From: Pantoea phytobeneficialis
GTDB lineage: Bacteria; Pseudomonadota; Gammaproteobacteria; Enterobacterales; Enterobacteriaceae
Assembly (NCBI RefSeq): GCF_009728735.1
Contig: NZ_CP024637.1
Location: 155,910-219,909 of the forward strand
DNA: 64,000 bases
Direction of reading: 5' to 3'
The notes beneath the pieces were generated by a model, which had not been told where the DNA came from, did no database searches, and saw nothing but the letters and a program-made list of their open reading frames with translations. The number at the start of each line of letters is the position of its first letter. Within the stretch, counting starts at the first letter, position 1. Positions 27,129-35,836 of this stretch are shown in pieces. Position numbers and translations under genes: made by a program.

Positions 27129-27846
27129 CGCCATTTACTTATTGGCGGTGTTGTTATGCGCCTGGCTGCTGGCGCGCCACAGTGGCGTGCCAAATTTTCT
27201 GTTGCCCGCGCCGCAGGCGGTGCTGGAGGCGTTGTGGCTGCATCGCGCGCTGCTGTGGCATCACTTGTTATGTACCCTGGCGGAAATGGTGCTGGCGCTG
27301 TTGTTGGGCGTCGGTGCGGGGATAGTTTTTGCCGTGCTGATGGCGGGAAGTCCAACGATACGCCGCTTGCTGTTTCCGCTGGTCACCGCCAGCCAGGCGA
27401 TTCCGGTGTTTGCGCTGGCCCCGCTACTGGTGCTGTGGCTGGGGTTTGGCATCGCGTCCAAAGTGGTGGTGGCGGCGTTGATCCTGTTCTTTCCTCTGTG
27501 TCTCTCCTTGTTTGATGGCCTGTGCCGCACACCGCCGGGCTGGCTGGAGCTGGCGCAAACCCTCAATGCTTCACGCTTTCGCCTGTTCTGGCAGGTGCGC
27601 TGGCCCGCTGCGCTGCCGCAATTTTTCTCCGGTTTACAGATGGCGGTGGTGCTGGCGCCGATTGGCGTGGTGATTGGCGAATGGGTAGGGGCCAGCGAAG
27701 GACTGGGCTACCTGATGATGCAGTCCAACGCCCGGCTGGAAACCGCCACCAGCTTCGCCGCGCTGTTGTTGTTACTGATTCTGGCGTTGCTGTTGTCTGG
27801 CGGCGTCGCCCTGCTACGTAAGAAAACCCTCTGGCACTCAACATAA
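27109..27846 (+). CDS. ABC transporter permease (ThiX-like)
   Basis: 245 residues with about six membrane spans, starting MKKNLFSAIYLLAVLLCAWL. The EAA loop is seen near WLELAQTLNASRFRLFWQVR and the ending PIGVVIGEWVGASEGLGYLM is that of the SsuC/TauC/ThiX permease group. It is encoded between its ATPase and binding protein, overlapping the former by 20 bp, and should import a pyrimidine precursor of thiamine. Confidence 0.9.
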   Translation: MKKNLFSAIYLLAVLLCAWLLARHSGVPNFLLPAPQAVLEALWLHRALLWHHLLCTLAEMVLALLLGVGAGIVFAVLMAGSPTIRRLLFPLVTASQAIPVFALAPLLVLWLGFGIASKVVVAALILFFPLCLSLFDGLCRTPPGWLELAQTLNASRFRLFWQVRWPAALPQFFSGLQMAVVLAPIGVVIGEWVGASEGLGYLMMQSNARLETATSFAALLLLLILALLLSGGVALLRKKTLWHST

Positions 27847-27855
27847 GGATGCATT

Positions 27856-28791
27856 TTGAAAAACCTCGGTACGGTGATAACCGCGTTATTACTGCTGGTG
27901 ACCTCCAGCGTTGCTCAGGCGAACGAAAAAGTTCGGTTGCTGCTCGACTGGTTCGTTAACCCGAATCATGCGGCCATTTTTGCCGCGCAATACAGCGGCG
28001 CGTTTAAAAAAGAGGGGCTGGATGTGGAGATGATCGCCCCGGCTGACTCCGCTTCAGTGCCCTTGCTACTGGCGGCCGGTAAGGCCGATCTGGCGATCAG
28101 CTATCAACCGCAGCTCTACACGCTGGTGGATAAAGACGTCCCGGTCATTCGCGTGGGTACGCTGATCAATCAGCCGTTAAACACTCTGACCACCGTTTCC
28201 GCTGATATCCATTCACTCAAGGATTTTGCCGGGAAATCGCTCGGTTATGCCATCCCTGGCTTTGAGGATGTCGCTATTCGCAACATGCTGAAATCGCAGG
28301 GGGTTGACCCGGATTCGGTCAGACTGATCAACCTTAATATGGATGCGGTGTCGGCGCTGCTGACGCACAAAATTGACGGGGCCATGACGGTGTACCGCAA
28401 CTATGAGTTGCTGGAGCTGCAAGACAAAGGCGCGAAGCCGGTAGTCTTTAAGCCGGAAGATTTTGGCGTTCCGGCTTATGACGAATTGATCATTCTGGCG
28501 AATCAGAAAACGGCGGCGCAGGATAAACGTATCCCGGCGTTTCTGCGCGGGTTGGATGCCGGTGTCGCCTGGTTACGCGCACACCCTGAGCAGGCATGGC
28601 AGGCGTTTATTAAGCAATATCCTGAACTGAATACGCCACTGAATCGTCAGGGCTGGCAGGCGACGTTGCCGTATTTTGCCAGCCACAGCGCAACGCTGGA
28701 TACGCAGCGTTATCAGGCTTTCGCGCAATATATGAAAGCGAATGGGCTGATTCAGCAGGTGGCACCGATGACGCGTTACGCGTTGCAGTAG
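27856..28791 (+). CDS. ABC transporter substrate-binding protein (ThiY/NMT1-THI5-like)
   Basis: 311 residues. It starts at TTG 27856 behind AAGGA, since no ATG is in frame at this end. The signal peptide is LGTVITALLLLVTSSVAQA. The mature part has KVRLLLDWFVNPNHAAIFAA and the block GYAIPGFEDVAIRNMLKSQG, characteristic of the NMT1/THI5-like proteins that bind hydroxymethylpyrimidine or N-formyl-4-amino-5-aminomethyl-2-methylpyrimidine. It is the last gene of the thi operon. Its TAG stop is part of a REP sequence, so the extreme C-terminus may have been reshaped by the repeat. Confidence 0.92.
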   Translation: MKNLGTVITALLLLVTSSVAQANEKVRLLLDWFVNPNHAAIFAAQYSGAFKKEGLDVEMIAPADSASVPLLLAAGKADLAISYQPQLYTLVDKDVPVIRVGTLINQPLNTLTTVSADIHSLKDFAGKSLGYAIPGFEDVAIRNMLKSQGVDPDSVRLINLNMDAVSALLTHKIDGAMTVYRNYELLELQDKGAKPVVFKPEDFGVPAYDELIILANQKTAAQDKRIPAFLRGLDAGVAWLRAHPEQAWQAFIKQYPELNTPLNRQGWQATLPYFASHSATLDTQRYQAFAQYMKANGLIQQVAPMTRYALQ

Positions 28792-28809
28792 CGGCGTGAT
28801 GTATCACGC
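28788..28809. repeat. REP copy overlapping the ThiY-like stop codon
   Basis: GTAGCGGCGTGATGTATCAC followed by GC is a diverged copy of the family palindrome. The stop codon TAG of the gene ending at 28791 is bases 2-4 of the repeat. Confidence 0.75.
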
Positions 28810-28827
28810 AATCATCTCGTGTCAGCA

Positions 28828-28852
28828 GGTGGCGGGAAAACCGCCACCTTTT
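28828..28852 (+). terminator. Terminator of the thi operon
   Basis: GGTGGCGG / CCGCCACC with a five-base loop GAAAA, followed by TTTT. Confidence 0.87.
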
Positions 28853-28980
28853 GGCATTGCGTGCGATGAACTGTTCGGATTGCGTCTGAATTCGGAAAAT
28901 ACTGGAATTGTGTGACTGTCATCACTTCTCGTCACACGCTAAAATAAATGCTTCTTATTCAGAATAGGTTTTTCGTCACG

Positions 28981-29427
28981 ATGTTTTCGCGTCTTACACT
29001 TGCCAGCCTGATGGCTGCGACATTACTGACTGGTTGCGCGCGCCACGCCACCAGCAACACTGCGTCGACTACGACTCCGGCCCCTATCTCCACGAATGAT
29101 ATCGCGTCGCCGTTCGAGCAAGGCCCGACCATCATCAACGTTACCCATGAAGTGACACGTACCGATGATGGTTCTGCGATTTATGTGACGGTAGATGGTC
29201 AGGACGCCGGTCTGTTGACGAAAGGCGAAGATAAATTGATCCACGTTTCAGCCGGTAAACACAAAATCGGTGGCTACGTGCAGACGCTGTTTGGTTTTGG
29301 CCGTGTGACAATTCAGTCTGTGGACGTGACAACCGATCCTAAAGGTCCGAAAAACGTCGTTTATTCTGTGTCCAAACAGAAACCGGCGTTCAGTGAAGTG
29401 GCCGACAGCAAGCCGGGCAATTCCTGA
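28981..29427 (+). CDS. Small lipoprotein of unknown function
   Basis: 148 residues from ATG 28981. A lipoprotein signal ends at the lipobox LLTGC (Cys19). After an Ala/Thr/Ser/Pro-rich linker (to about residue 40) comes a small domain of about 90 residues rich in beta strands (AIYVTVDGQDAGLLTKGEDK, GKHKIGGYVQTLFGFGRVT), reminiscent of PEGA-like or DUF2846-like surface domains. I do not recognise a specific family. It is anchored in the inner or outer membrane; residue +2 after Cys is Arg-Ala..., not Asp, so the outer membrane is more likely. The gene is monocistronic. Confidence 0.8.
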   Translation: MFSRLTLASLMAATLLTGCARHATSNTASTTTPAPISTNDIASPFEQGPTIINVTHEVTRTDDGSAIYVTVDGQDAGLLTKGEDKLIHVSAGKHKIGGYVQTLFGFGRVTIQSVDVTTDPKGPKNVVYSVSKQKPAFSEVADSKPGNS

Positions 29428-29440
29428 TTTAAACAAAATT

Positions 29441-29498
29441 CGTCGCGGCGCGATTTATCGTGTGGGTGAAAAACAGCGCGATAGATCGCGCCGCGACG
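29441..29498. repeat. REP pair (BIME) at the end of a LysE remnant
   Basis: CGTCGCGGCGCGATTTATCG and the inverse CAGCGCGATAGATCGCGCCG ending at 29498. The truncated LysE-like gene stops exactly at its edge. Confidence 0.87.
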
Positions 29499-29704
29499 CT
29501 TGCCAGCCACAGCAGATACAACCCGCCGCCGATCTCCAGCGCCAGCAGCATCGAGCCACCAATCACACCGCCCGCCAGTGCCAGGGCCGCACCACGCCCC
29601 TGTTTCATCGCTGGGCCCATAATCGCCATGTTGCTCGGACCCGGGCTGGCAGTAGCCACAAAATAGGTGGTGTAGATCAACATCAGTTCGTGTGAAAGCG
29701 CCAT
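29499..29704 (-). pseudogene. LysE/RhtB family exporter, truncated and internally deleted
   Basis: The N-terminus is clear: LIYTTYFVATASPGPSNMAI MG, then KQGRGAALALAGGVIGGSM. The chain then jumps to GGGLYLLWLA, losing about 30 residues normally found between, and from residue 69 the frame is coded by the REP at 29441-29498 and runs on to a chance stop at 29429. Intact members have about 205 residues and six spans. The remnant has one or two, so export is not expected. The gene was on the minus strand with its start at 29704. Confidence 0.82.
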
Positions 29705-29845
29705 AATTCCCTCTGTAGCGGATTAAGTTCCGATTTAGGGTTATTTCGTGCCAGGTGACATTTTTCTACGCCAGATCTGTTAATTAGGTGTTAATTCGCT
29801 ATGCTGTGGCTCCACTTATCCGGGGTGTAACGCAGGAGAAAGGCT

Positions 29846-31696
29846 GTGAATCTGAGCCAGCGCGAACATATCGCCAACGTGGTTGCCAGCGTCGAGCAGG
29901 CGACGACGGCGCAGGTGTTGAATCCGCAAGGCAGTGATGCCGTTCAGGCATCCTGGTTACGCTGTGTCAATCACCACGGCCTCGATCCCAGCCGTTTGCA
30001 GGAAGCGCGTATTCTCCCTGCGGGGCAGTTGCGTGAGCATCGTCAACAGCTGGAAGAACTGCGGTTTGTCGCGCAGCCGGGCCTGGATAAGCTTTATCAG
30101 CAGATTGCCCCGGCCGGTTACATTTTGCTGCTGGCCGATGCCCAGGGCGTTGCCGTTGATTATCTTGGCGACGTTAACGCAGAAATCAGCTTGCGGCGCG
30201 CGGGGCTGTTTCTTGGCGCGCAGTGGTCAGAAGCGTTATCCGGCACCTGTGCCGTGGGTACGGCGCTTGCCACGCGGCAGGCCATCACCATCCATCAAAC
30301 TGACCATTTTGATGCGACTCATATTCCGTTGACGTGCAGCGCCGTGCCGTTGTTCGATTCCCAGGGGGATCTCCAGGCGGTACTCGATATTTCTGCGCTG
30401 ACCTCACCTCAGCCGCGTACCAGCCAGCATCTGGTGATGCAACTGGCACAGCAGCAGGCACAGAAAATCGAAAATGCCTGGTTGCTGCACCGCCATCGTC
30501 ACGACTGGGTGCTGAAGCTGAGCCGCAATCCTGCCTGGCATGATATCGAACCGGAGTTTTTGCTGGCGTTTGATGCGCATGGTCGTCTGACAGGACTGAA
30601 TCCGGCGGCGAGGCATTGGCTGAAAGCGCACCCACAACCGCTTGGGTTACCGCTCTCCGCGCTGTTTCCCGGCCCGATGGAACAGTTGCTTTATACCCCG
30701 CAGTTGGAAGATATCAGCGGACAGCAGCGTTTTTATGCGCAGACAATACACCCGGTGCGGCCAACGCCCGCAACAGGCGTGACGTTGTCACCAAAACTCG
30801 CCGCGTTAAGCGGTGGCGACCCGCAACTTGATCAACAGCTGCGCCGTGCCACGCGTTTGCTCGACTCATCGCTGCATGTGCTGGTGCAGGGGGAAACCGG
30901 TAGCGGTAAAGAGTATTTTGCCCGCGCTTTTCATCAGGCCAGCCCACGATGCAAAGGCCCATTCGTTGCAGTTAACTGTGCGGCAATCCCCGCCAGCCTG
31001 CTGGAAAGCGAATTGTTTGGCCATCTGCCCGGCAGCTTTTCCGGGGCGGGGAGTAAAGCGCGACGTGGCCTGATCCAGGCAGCCGAGGGCGGTACGTTGT
31101 TTCTGGATGAAATCGGCGATATGCCGCTGGAGATGCAGACACGTCTGCTGCGCGTGCTGTCCGAGCAGGAAGTGACGCCCATTGGGGCGCGGCAGCCGCA
31201 AAAGGTGGATATCCGCGTGCTGTCGGCTTCGCACCATCCACTGGCGCAACGGGTCGCTGACGGGTTATTCCGCGAAGATTTGCTTTACCGCCTGCAAGGC
31301 GCCTGCGTTCACCTGCCACCACTGCGGGAACGGAAAGATATCAACTGGCTGATTGAGCAGATGCTGGCAGGGCGGGCGCAACTCAGCGATCGGGCACGTC
31401 AGGCGCTGGTCAATTATCGCTGGCCGGGGAACCTGCGTGAGCTTAATCATGCGTTGCAGTACGCGCTGGCGATGTGTGAAAGCGGGGTCATTGAGTGGGA
31501 CGACTTACCTGATACGCTGTGCTTTGTCGCGCCATTCCAGCCGCCTGCGAGCGATGACCAGCACGAAGCGTTGTTGCGTCAACTGCGCACGGTGCACTGG
31601 AATATCAGCGCTGCGGCACGCCAGCTCGGTATCAGCCGCATGACACTGTATCGTCGTCTGCAACGGTTAGGTATTCAGTTGCCAGAGCGGCAATAG
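29846..31696 (+). CDS. Sigma-54-dependent activator, AcoR type
   Basis: 616 residues. A GAF-type sensor region is N-terminal (GVAVDYLGDVNAEISLRRAG ... SEALSGTCAVGTALA). The AAA+ domain has Walker A GETGSGKE (about 349-356), the sigma-54 loop in the form GSFSGA (near 395) instead of GAFTGA, Walker B GGTLFLDEIGDM, and a Fis-type HTH at the end (NISAAARQLGISRMTLYRRL). It faces the butanediol dehydrogenase gene at 31728, whose upstream region has a -24/-12 promoter and paired inverted repeats. It is therefore the likely activator of that gene, possibly responding to acetoin. Confidence 0.92.
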   Translation: MNLSQREHIANVVASVEQATTAQVLNPQGSDAVQASWLRCVNHHGLDPSRLQEARILPAGQLREHRQQLEELRFVAQPGLDKLYQQIAPAGYILLLADAQGVAVDYLGDVNAEISLRRAGLFLGAQWSEALSGTCAVGTALATRQAITIHQTDHFDATHIPLTCSAVPLFDSQGDLQAVLDISALTSPQPRTSQHLVMQLAQQQAQKIENAWLLHRHRHDWVLKLSRNPAWHDIEPEFLLAFDAHGRLTGLNPAARHWLKAHPQPLGLPLSALFPGPMEQLLYTPQLEDISGQQRFYAQTIHPVRPTPATGVTLSPKLAALSGGDPQLDQQLRRATRLLDSSLHVLVQGETGSGKEYFARAFHQASPRCKGPFVAVNCAAIPASLLESELFGHLPGSFSGAGSKARRGLIQAAEGGTLFLDEIGDMPLEMQTRLLRVLSEQEVTPIGARQPQKVDIRVLSASHHPLAQRVADGLFREDLLYRLQGACVHLPPLRERKDINWLIEQMLAGRAQLSDRARQALVNYRWPGNLRELNHALQYALAMCESGVIEWDDLPDTLCFVAPFQPPASDDQHEALLRQLRTVHWNISAAARQLGISRMTLYRRLQRLGIQLPERQ

Positions 31697-31699
31697 AGA

Positions 31700-31720
31700 C
31701 GGGCCAGCCTGGCTGGCCCG
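31700..31720. terminator. Convergent hairpin between acoR-type and bdh genes
   Basis: CGGGCCAGCC T GGCTGGCCCG, perfect 10-bp arms between two convergent stops. There is no clear T-run on either side, so termination may be inefficient. Confidence 0.6.
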
Positions 31721-31727
31721 AGGGTTA

Positions 31728-32783
31728 TCACTGCGGTGGGCGCACCAGAATTTTGACCTGCTGTTTCTCTTTCACCAGCGCTTCAAATCCCTGTTCGACC
31801 AGATCGGCCAGTTCAATACGTTTCGTCACCAGTTTGTCGGCCTGGAAGTAGCCCTGGGCCATCAGTTCCATCACCGCCGGGAAAATGTGGCGATAGGCAA
31901 TGATACCTTTGACGCTACGTTCGCTCAGTACCACTTTGTTGGGATGGAAGGAGGCTTCGCCTTCCCAGATCGAGACGATGATGGTTTCGCCTTCGTAGGT
32001 GGTGCTGTCGATACATTGTTTCAGCACCACTGGAACGCCGGTCACTTCATAAGCTACATCCACGCCGCCGTTGCTCAACTCGCGGATCTTCGCCACGGCA
32101 TCTTCTTTGCTGGGATCGATCACCACTTTGGCACCCAGTTCACGCGCTTTCTCTGCGCGCTGAGGGGACAGTTCCACCACGTAGATTTCGGCAGCGCCTG
32201 CGGCACGCAGTGCTTCAATCACCAGCAAGCCAATCGGGCCGGCACCAAACACGGCGGCTTTATCGCCCGCTTTCAGTTTGCTCATGCGCACGGCATGCAA
32301 CGCCACGGCAGCCGGTTCCACCAGCGCGCCTTGTTCGTATGAGAGGGCATCTGGCATACGGTGCACCATATGCTCCGCCACGGTGGTGAAGCTGGCAAAA
32401 CCGCCGCCACCGCCGGACAGACCGTGGAAGCCGAGGTCGCCGCACAGGTTGTATTTGCCTTCGCGACAGGCCGGGCATTCGCCACAGGAGAGGATCGGCT
32501 CGACCACCACGCGGTCGCCGGGTTTCACTTTGGTGACACCTGCACCGACCTCAACAACCTGGCCGGAAAACTCATGGCCGAGGACGACAGGAGCGATGTC
32601 ATGGCTGATTTTGTGGGGTTTTTCCACTGGGACGAAAATCGGACCCGCGATGTATTCATGCAAATCGCTACCGCAAATGCCGGTCCATGCGACTTTGATT
32701 TTAACTTTACCGGCAGTGACCTGGGGTTCTTCAATATCATCGACGCGAATATCGCGTGCTTTATACCAACGTGCCGCTTTCAT
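31728..32783 (-). CDS. (R,R)-2,3-butanediol dehydrogenase-like zinc enzyme
   Basis: 351 residues from ATG 32783 (AAGGAG 7 nt upstream). It is a medium-chain dehydrogenase: catalytic-zinc region TGICGSDLHEY and GHEFSGQVVEVG, structural-zinc CGECPACREGKYNLC, and the NAD motif GAGPIG. The SDLHEYIAGP start and the loop LGFHGLSGGGGGFASF fit the butanediol dehydrogenase/YdjL group. It interconverts acetoin and butanediol with NAD(H). The promoter is of the sigma-54 type at 32860-32875, under the AcoR-like regulator facing it. No acetoin dehydrogenase genes are nearby. Confidence 0.9.
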   Translation of the reverse strand: MKAARWYKARDIRVDDIEEPQVTAGKVKIKVAWTGICGSDLHEYIAGPIFVPVEKPHKISHDIAPVVLGHEFSGQVVEVGAGVTKVKPGDRVVVEPILSCGECPACREGKYNLCGDLGFHGLSGGGGGFASFTTVAEHMVHRMPDALSYEQGALVEPAAVALHAVRMSKLKAGDKAAVFGAGPIGLLVIEALRAAGAAEIYVVELSPQRAEKARELGAKVVIDPSKEDAVAKIRELSNGGVDVAYEVTGVPVVLKQCIDSTTYEGETIIVSIWEGEASFHPNKVVLSERSVKGIIAYRHIFPAVMELMAQGYFQADKLVTKRIELADLVEQGFEALVKEKQQVKILVRPPQ

Positions 32784-32859
32784 GTTGTTCTCCTTGAGGC
32801 TGGCATTATTTCTGTCCATTGCCACGCGGGTGGCCGGTGCAGAAGCTCAGCGTGGCTAT

Positions 32860-32875
32860 AGCGAGAACTGTGCCA
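32860..32875 (-). promoter_or_regulatory. Sigma-54 (-24/-12) promoter of the butanediol dehydrogenase gene
   Basis: Minus strand TGGCACAGTTCTCGCT: the invariant GG and GC are spaced by exactly 10 bases, and only one base of the TTGC element differs. The predicted start is near 32850, about 67 nt upstream of ATG 32783. Confidence 0.78.
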
Positions 32876-32938
32876 GGGGGGGTGGTGAATAATTTTATTT
32901 TAAATCAATAGATTAAATTGGCCCTTCTGAGCGGGAGC

Positions 32939-32986
32939 TGTCTCGCTGTGACAGGGTGTAACAGGTGCAACTGTCACCGTGAGACA
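32939..32986. promoter_or_regulatory. Paired upstream activator sites for the sigma-54 regulator
   Basis: TGTCTCGCTGTGACAG (32939-32954) and CTGTCACCGTGAGACA (32971-32986) are near-perfect inverse copies with two differences. Each has TGTC...GACA symmetry. Their centres are 33 bp (about three helical turns) apart and 70-110 bp upstream of the -24 element, the usual arrangement for AcoR-type activators. Confidence 0.7.
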
Positions 32987-33010
32987 GGTACGCACGATGT
33001 TGTGCGGGTT

Positions 33011-33032
33011 GTAGCGGCGCGATTTATCGCGC
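33011..33032. repeat. Single REP
   Basis: GTAGCGGCGCGATTTATCGC plus GC, a copy of the family consensus, 8 bp beyond the stop of the LysR gene at 33041. Confidence 0.9.
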
Positions 33033-33040
33033 AGTACCCA

Positions 33041-33952
33041 TCAGGCCGCCAATTGCGCGGTCAGCGCGCGCAGATGGGTGCGTAACACCTGATACAAGGC
33101 GCGAATCGCCGGGGAGAACTGTTTGCGATGAGGGCAGATCAGATGCAGTGGGGTGCTTTCGCCAGGCTGGTGCGGAAGCACCACTTCCAGCCGACCGGCC
33201 TGTACATCACCACAAACATCCAGCCAGGATTTATAGGCGATCCCCATTCCTGCCACCGCCCAACGGCGCGCCACGTCAGCGTCATCACATAATAAGCGGC
33301 TCTTTACCGTAATCTGACGACGCATGCCTTCCTGTGGAAAGGTCCATTTGTCATACACATGGCCGTTCATGACAAACAGCAGGCAATGATGGTGGGCAAG
33401 ATCCTCCAGTTTTTCCGGGCGGCCATGTTGATCGAGCCAGGCAGGCGCGGCCACCAGTACGCGGCGATTATCTTCCGCCAGCGGCAACGCAACGTAGCTG
33501 CTATCGTCAAGTTTGCCGTAACGGATAGCGATATCGACCGGATCACGGAATACATCACTGATCTGGTCGGAAAGGGACAATCGCACCGACAGGGACGGGT
33601 GTTCGCGGCAAAACTGGGTTATCAGCGGCAGCACGATATTGCGGCCGATATCGGACGGTAGCGCGATCTTGAGTTCACCGGACAACGCATCATCCTGGCT
33701 TTGCAAACTGTCAGCACCAGCCTGCATCAGTGCCAGCATCTCCTGCGCATAAGGCAGGTATTTCTCTCCTTCCGCCGTCAATCGCAGGCTTCGCGTGGAG
33801 CGAGCAAACAGCCGTTTATCCAACTCGCGTTCCAGGCGTTGAATCGCGGCGCTTACCTGGCCAGGCAACAGGTCGGCCTCACGCGCGGCACGGGAAAAAC
33901 TGCCGAGCGCGGCGGAGCGTACAAATAAGGTCACATCTTCCAGTCGAATCAT
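33041..33952 (-). CDS. LysR family transcriptional regulator
   Basis: 303 residues from ATG 33952. The HTH is VTLFVRSAALGSFSRAAREA ... PGQVSAAIQRLERELDKRLF. The effector domain carries LSGELKIALPSDIGRNIVLP and VDIAIRYGKLDDSSYVALPL, as in the group related to DmlR/PgrR. It is divergent from the quinone-oxidoreductase-like gene at 34088 with 135 bp between starts, and probably controls it and perhaps nfsB beyond. The ligand is unknown. Confidence 0.9.
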   Translation of the reverse strand: MIRLEDVTLFVRSAALGSFSRAAREADLLPGQVSAAIQRLERELDKRLFARSTRSLRLTAEGEKYLPYAQEMLALMQAGADSLQSQDDALSGELKIALPSDIGRNIVLPLITQFCREHPSLSVRLSLSDQISDVFRDPVDIAIRYGKLDDSSYVALPLAEDNRRVLVAAPAWLDQHGRPEKLEDLAHHHCLLFVMNGHVYDKWTFPQEGMRRQITVKSRLLCDDADVARRWAVAGMGIAYKSWLDVCGDVQAGRLEVVLPHQPGESTPLHLICPHRKQFSPAIRALYQVLRTHLRALTAQLAA

Positions 33953-34087
33953 TGCATCATCCCAGCGACAGTGGATTTTCACTCTAAAAGTGAAAGTGTT
34001 GCTCTGCAAGTGGCGTTTTTAACCCTGCAAAGGCGGCGTAGGCTACGCGTTATTCGCTAAAACCCTTGAAGAATAAGGAACCTCAAC

Positions 34088-35089
34088 ATGAAAGCCATTG
34101 TTTACAGCCAAAACGGTTTACCGATTTCTGATGAAAATGCCCTCTACGATCTCGATGTGACGAAACCGCAGCCGGGTGCGCGTGACCTGCTGGTGAAAAT
34201 TAACGCCATTGCCGTTAATCCGGTGGACACCAAGGTGCGTGCCGGTGCGCCAACCGATCAACCTCGCATTCTCGGTTGGGATGCGGTGGGTGTGGTGGAA
34301 GCGGTGGGCGAAGCCGTAACCCTGTTCAAACCCGGTGATGAAGTCTTTTATGCCGGTGATATCACTCGCCCCGGCAGTTACGCTGAATATGGCCTGGTGG
34401 ATGAGCGTATCGCCGGACATAAACCGCAATCGCTGAGCGCCGCTGATGCCGCCGCACTGCCGCTTACCGCGTTGACCGCCTGGGAGTTGTTATTTGATCG
34501 CCTGGAAGTGCAGCCAGAAGAACATGCGGCGTTGCTGATTATTGGCGCGGGTGGCGGCGTAGGGTCGATGCTGACGCAACTCGCGGCGAAGCTGACCGGG
34601 TTAACAGTGATTGGCACAGCGTCGCGTCCGGAAACGGCAGACTGGGTACGCTCACTCGGCGCACACCATGTTATTGACCACCACAAACCGTTAGCTGAGC
34701 AGTTGGCCGCATCAGGCATTGCCGACGTACGCTATGTCGCCAGCCTGACCCATACCGACAGCTACTATCCACAGTTAATTGATGTGCTGGCTCCGCAGGG
34801 CAAACTGGCGTTGATTGACGATCCTGAGTCGCTGGACGTGGTGCCGTTGAAGCGTAAAGCCATCTCACTGCACTGGGAATTGATGTTTACCCGCTCGTTG
34901 TTCCATACCGCCGATATGCAGCGTCAGCATGATATTTTGCAGCAAGTCAGCGCGTTGATTGACGCAGGAACATTGCAAACCACCGCAGGTGCTCATCATG
35001 GCACCATCAATGCTGCCAATCTGCGTAAGGCTCATGCCTTAATCGAAAGCGGCCGAGCACGCGGCAAAATTGTGCTGAGTGGTTTTTAA
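34088..35089 (+). CDS. Zinc-free medium-chain reductase (quinone oxidoreductase/zeta-crystallin-like)
   Basis: 333 residues with a GroES-like N-terminal domain (VKINAIAVNPVDTKVRAGAP, ILGWDAVGVVEAVG) and a Rossmann domain with the NADPH motif GAGGGVGSMLTQLAAKL. The zinc-ligand cysteines of true alcohol dehydrogenases are missing, as in quinone oxidoreductases and enone reductases. It should use NADPH to reduce quinones or reactive enones. It is in the same direction as nfsB, 86 bp upstream of it, so the two may form a detoxification unit under the divergent LysR. Confidence 0.88.
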   Translation: MKAIVYSQNGLPISDENALYDLDVTKPQPGARDLLVKINAIAVNPVDTKVRAGAPTDQPRILGWDAVGVVEAVGEAVTLFKPGDEVFYAGDITRPGSYAEYGLVDERIAGHKPQSLSAADAAALPLTALTAWELLFDRLEVQPEEHAALLIIGAGGGVGSMLTQLAAKLTGLTVIGTASRPETADWVRSLGAHHVIDHHKPLAEQLAASGIADVRYVASLTHTDSYYPQLIDVLAPQGKLALIDDPESLDVVPLKRKAISLHWELMFTRSLFHTADMQRQHDILQQVSALIDAGTLQTTAGAHHGTINAANLRKAHALIESGRARGKIVLSGF

Positions 35090-35175
35090 CGTATTGAAAC
35101 ACAATTCGTTAACCGTGGGGTTAGCGAAGCGGATAGGGTAGTGCCATCTCAACTGTGACTGTTCTGGAGAAGACT

Positions 35176-35829
35176 ATGACGCTGAATGATGCCGTGGCGC
35201 GTCGCCATACGGTGAAAGCCTTTGCTGCGGGTAAAAACCTGCCGGATGCTGAGATCGAAACCCTGTTGAACGTGCTGCGCAACAGCCCGTCATCAGTCAA
35301 TTCTCAGCCCTGGCACTTTGTGGTGGCTGCCACGGCGCAAGGGCGCGAGCAGATTGCTCAGTCGACCCAGGGGGCGTTCGTCTATAACGGCCCCAAAGTG
35401 CTGAATGCCTCGCACGTTATCGCGCTGTGCATGCGCACCGACCTTGATGACGCGCATCTGCAAAATGTGCTGGCGCAGGAAGAGCAGGATGGCCGTTTTC
35501 TGAAACCGGAGGCGAAGGCCGGGCAGGATAAAAGCCGTCGTGGCTATGTAGATATCCATCGCTATGAACAACGTGATATCCCGCAATGGATGGAAAAACA
35601 GGTTTACCTGGCACTGGGCGGCCTGCTGCTGGGTGCGGCGATGCTGGGTATTGATGCCACGCCAATGGAGGGTTTTGACCAGCGTGCGCTTGATCAGGCG
35701 CTGGGACTGCGTGAAAAAGGGCTGACCAGCGTGGTGCTGGTGTCACTGGGTTATCGCAGTGATGAAGACTTCAACGCGGCGTTACCGAAATCCCGCCTGC
35801 CGCGTGACGAGATTTTCACTTTTATTTAA
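35176..35829 (+). CDS. nfsB: Oxygen-insensitive NAD(P)H nitroreductase NfsB
   Basis: 217 residues from ATG 35176 (GGAG 7 nt upstream), exactly the length of E. coli NfsB. Motifs in the flavoprotein: RRHTVKAF (FMN phosphate), NSPSSVNSQPWHFVVA, and the C-terminal EKGLTSVVLVSLGYRS ... LPKSRLPRDE. It reduces nitroaromatics, quinones and dihydropteridine-like substrates by two-electron steps using FMN. A hairpin (35837-35860) without a T-run follows. Confidence 0.93.
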   Translation: MTLNDAVARRHTVKAFAAGKNLPDAEIETLLNVLRNSPSSVNSQPWHFVVAATAQGREQIAQSTQGAFVYNGPKVLNASHVIALCMRTDLDDAHLQNVLAQEEQDGRFLKPEAKAGQDKSRRGYVDIHRYEQRDIPQWMEKQVYLALGGLLLGAAMLGIDATPMEGFDQRALDQALGLREKGLTSVVLVSLGYRSDEDFNAALPKSRLPRDEIFTFI

Positions 35830-35836
35830 TGAAAGT

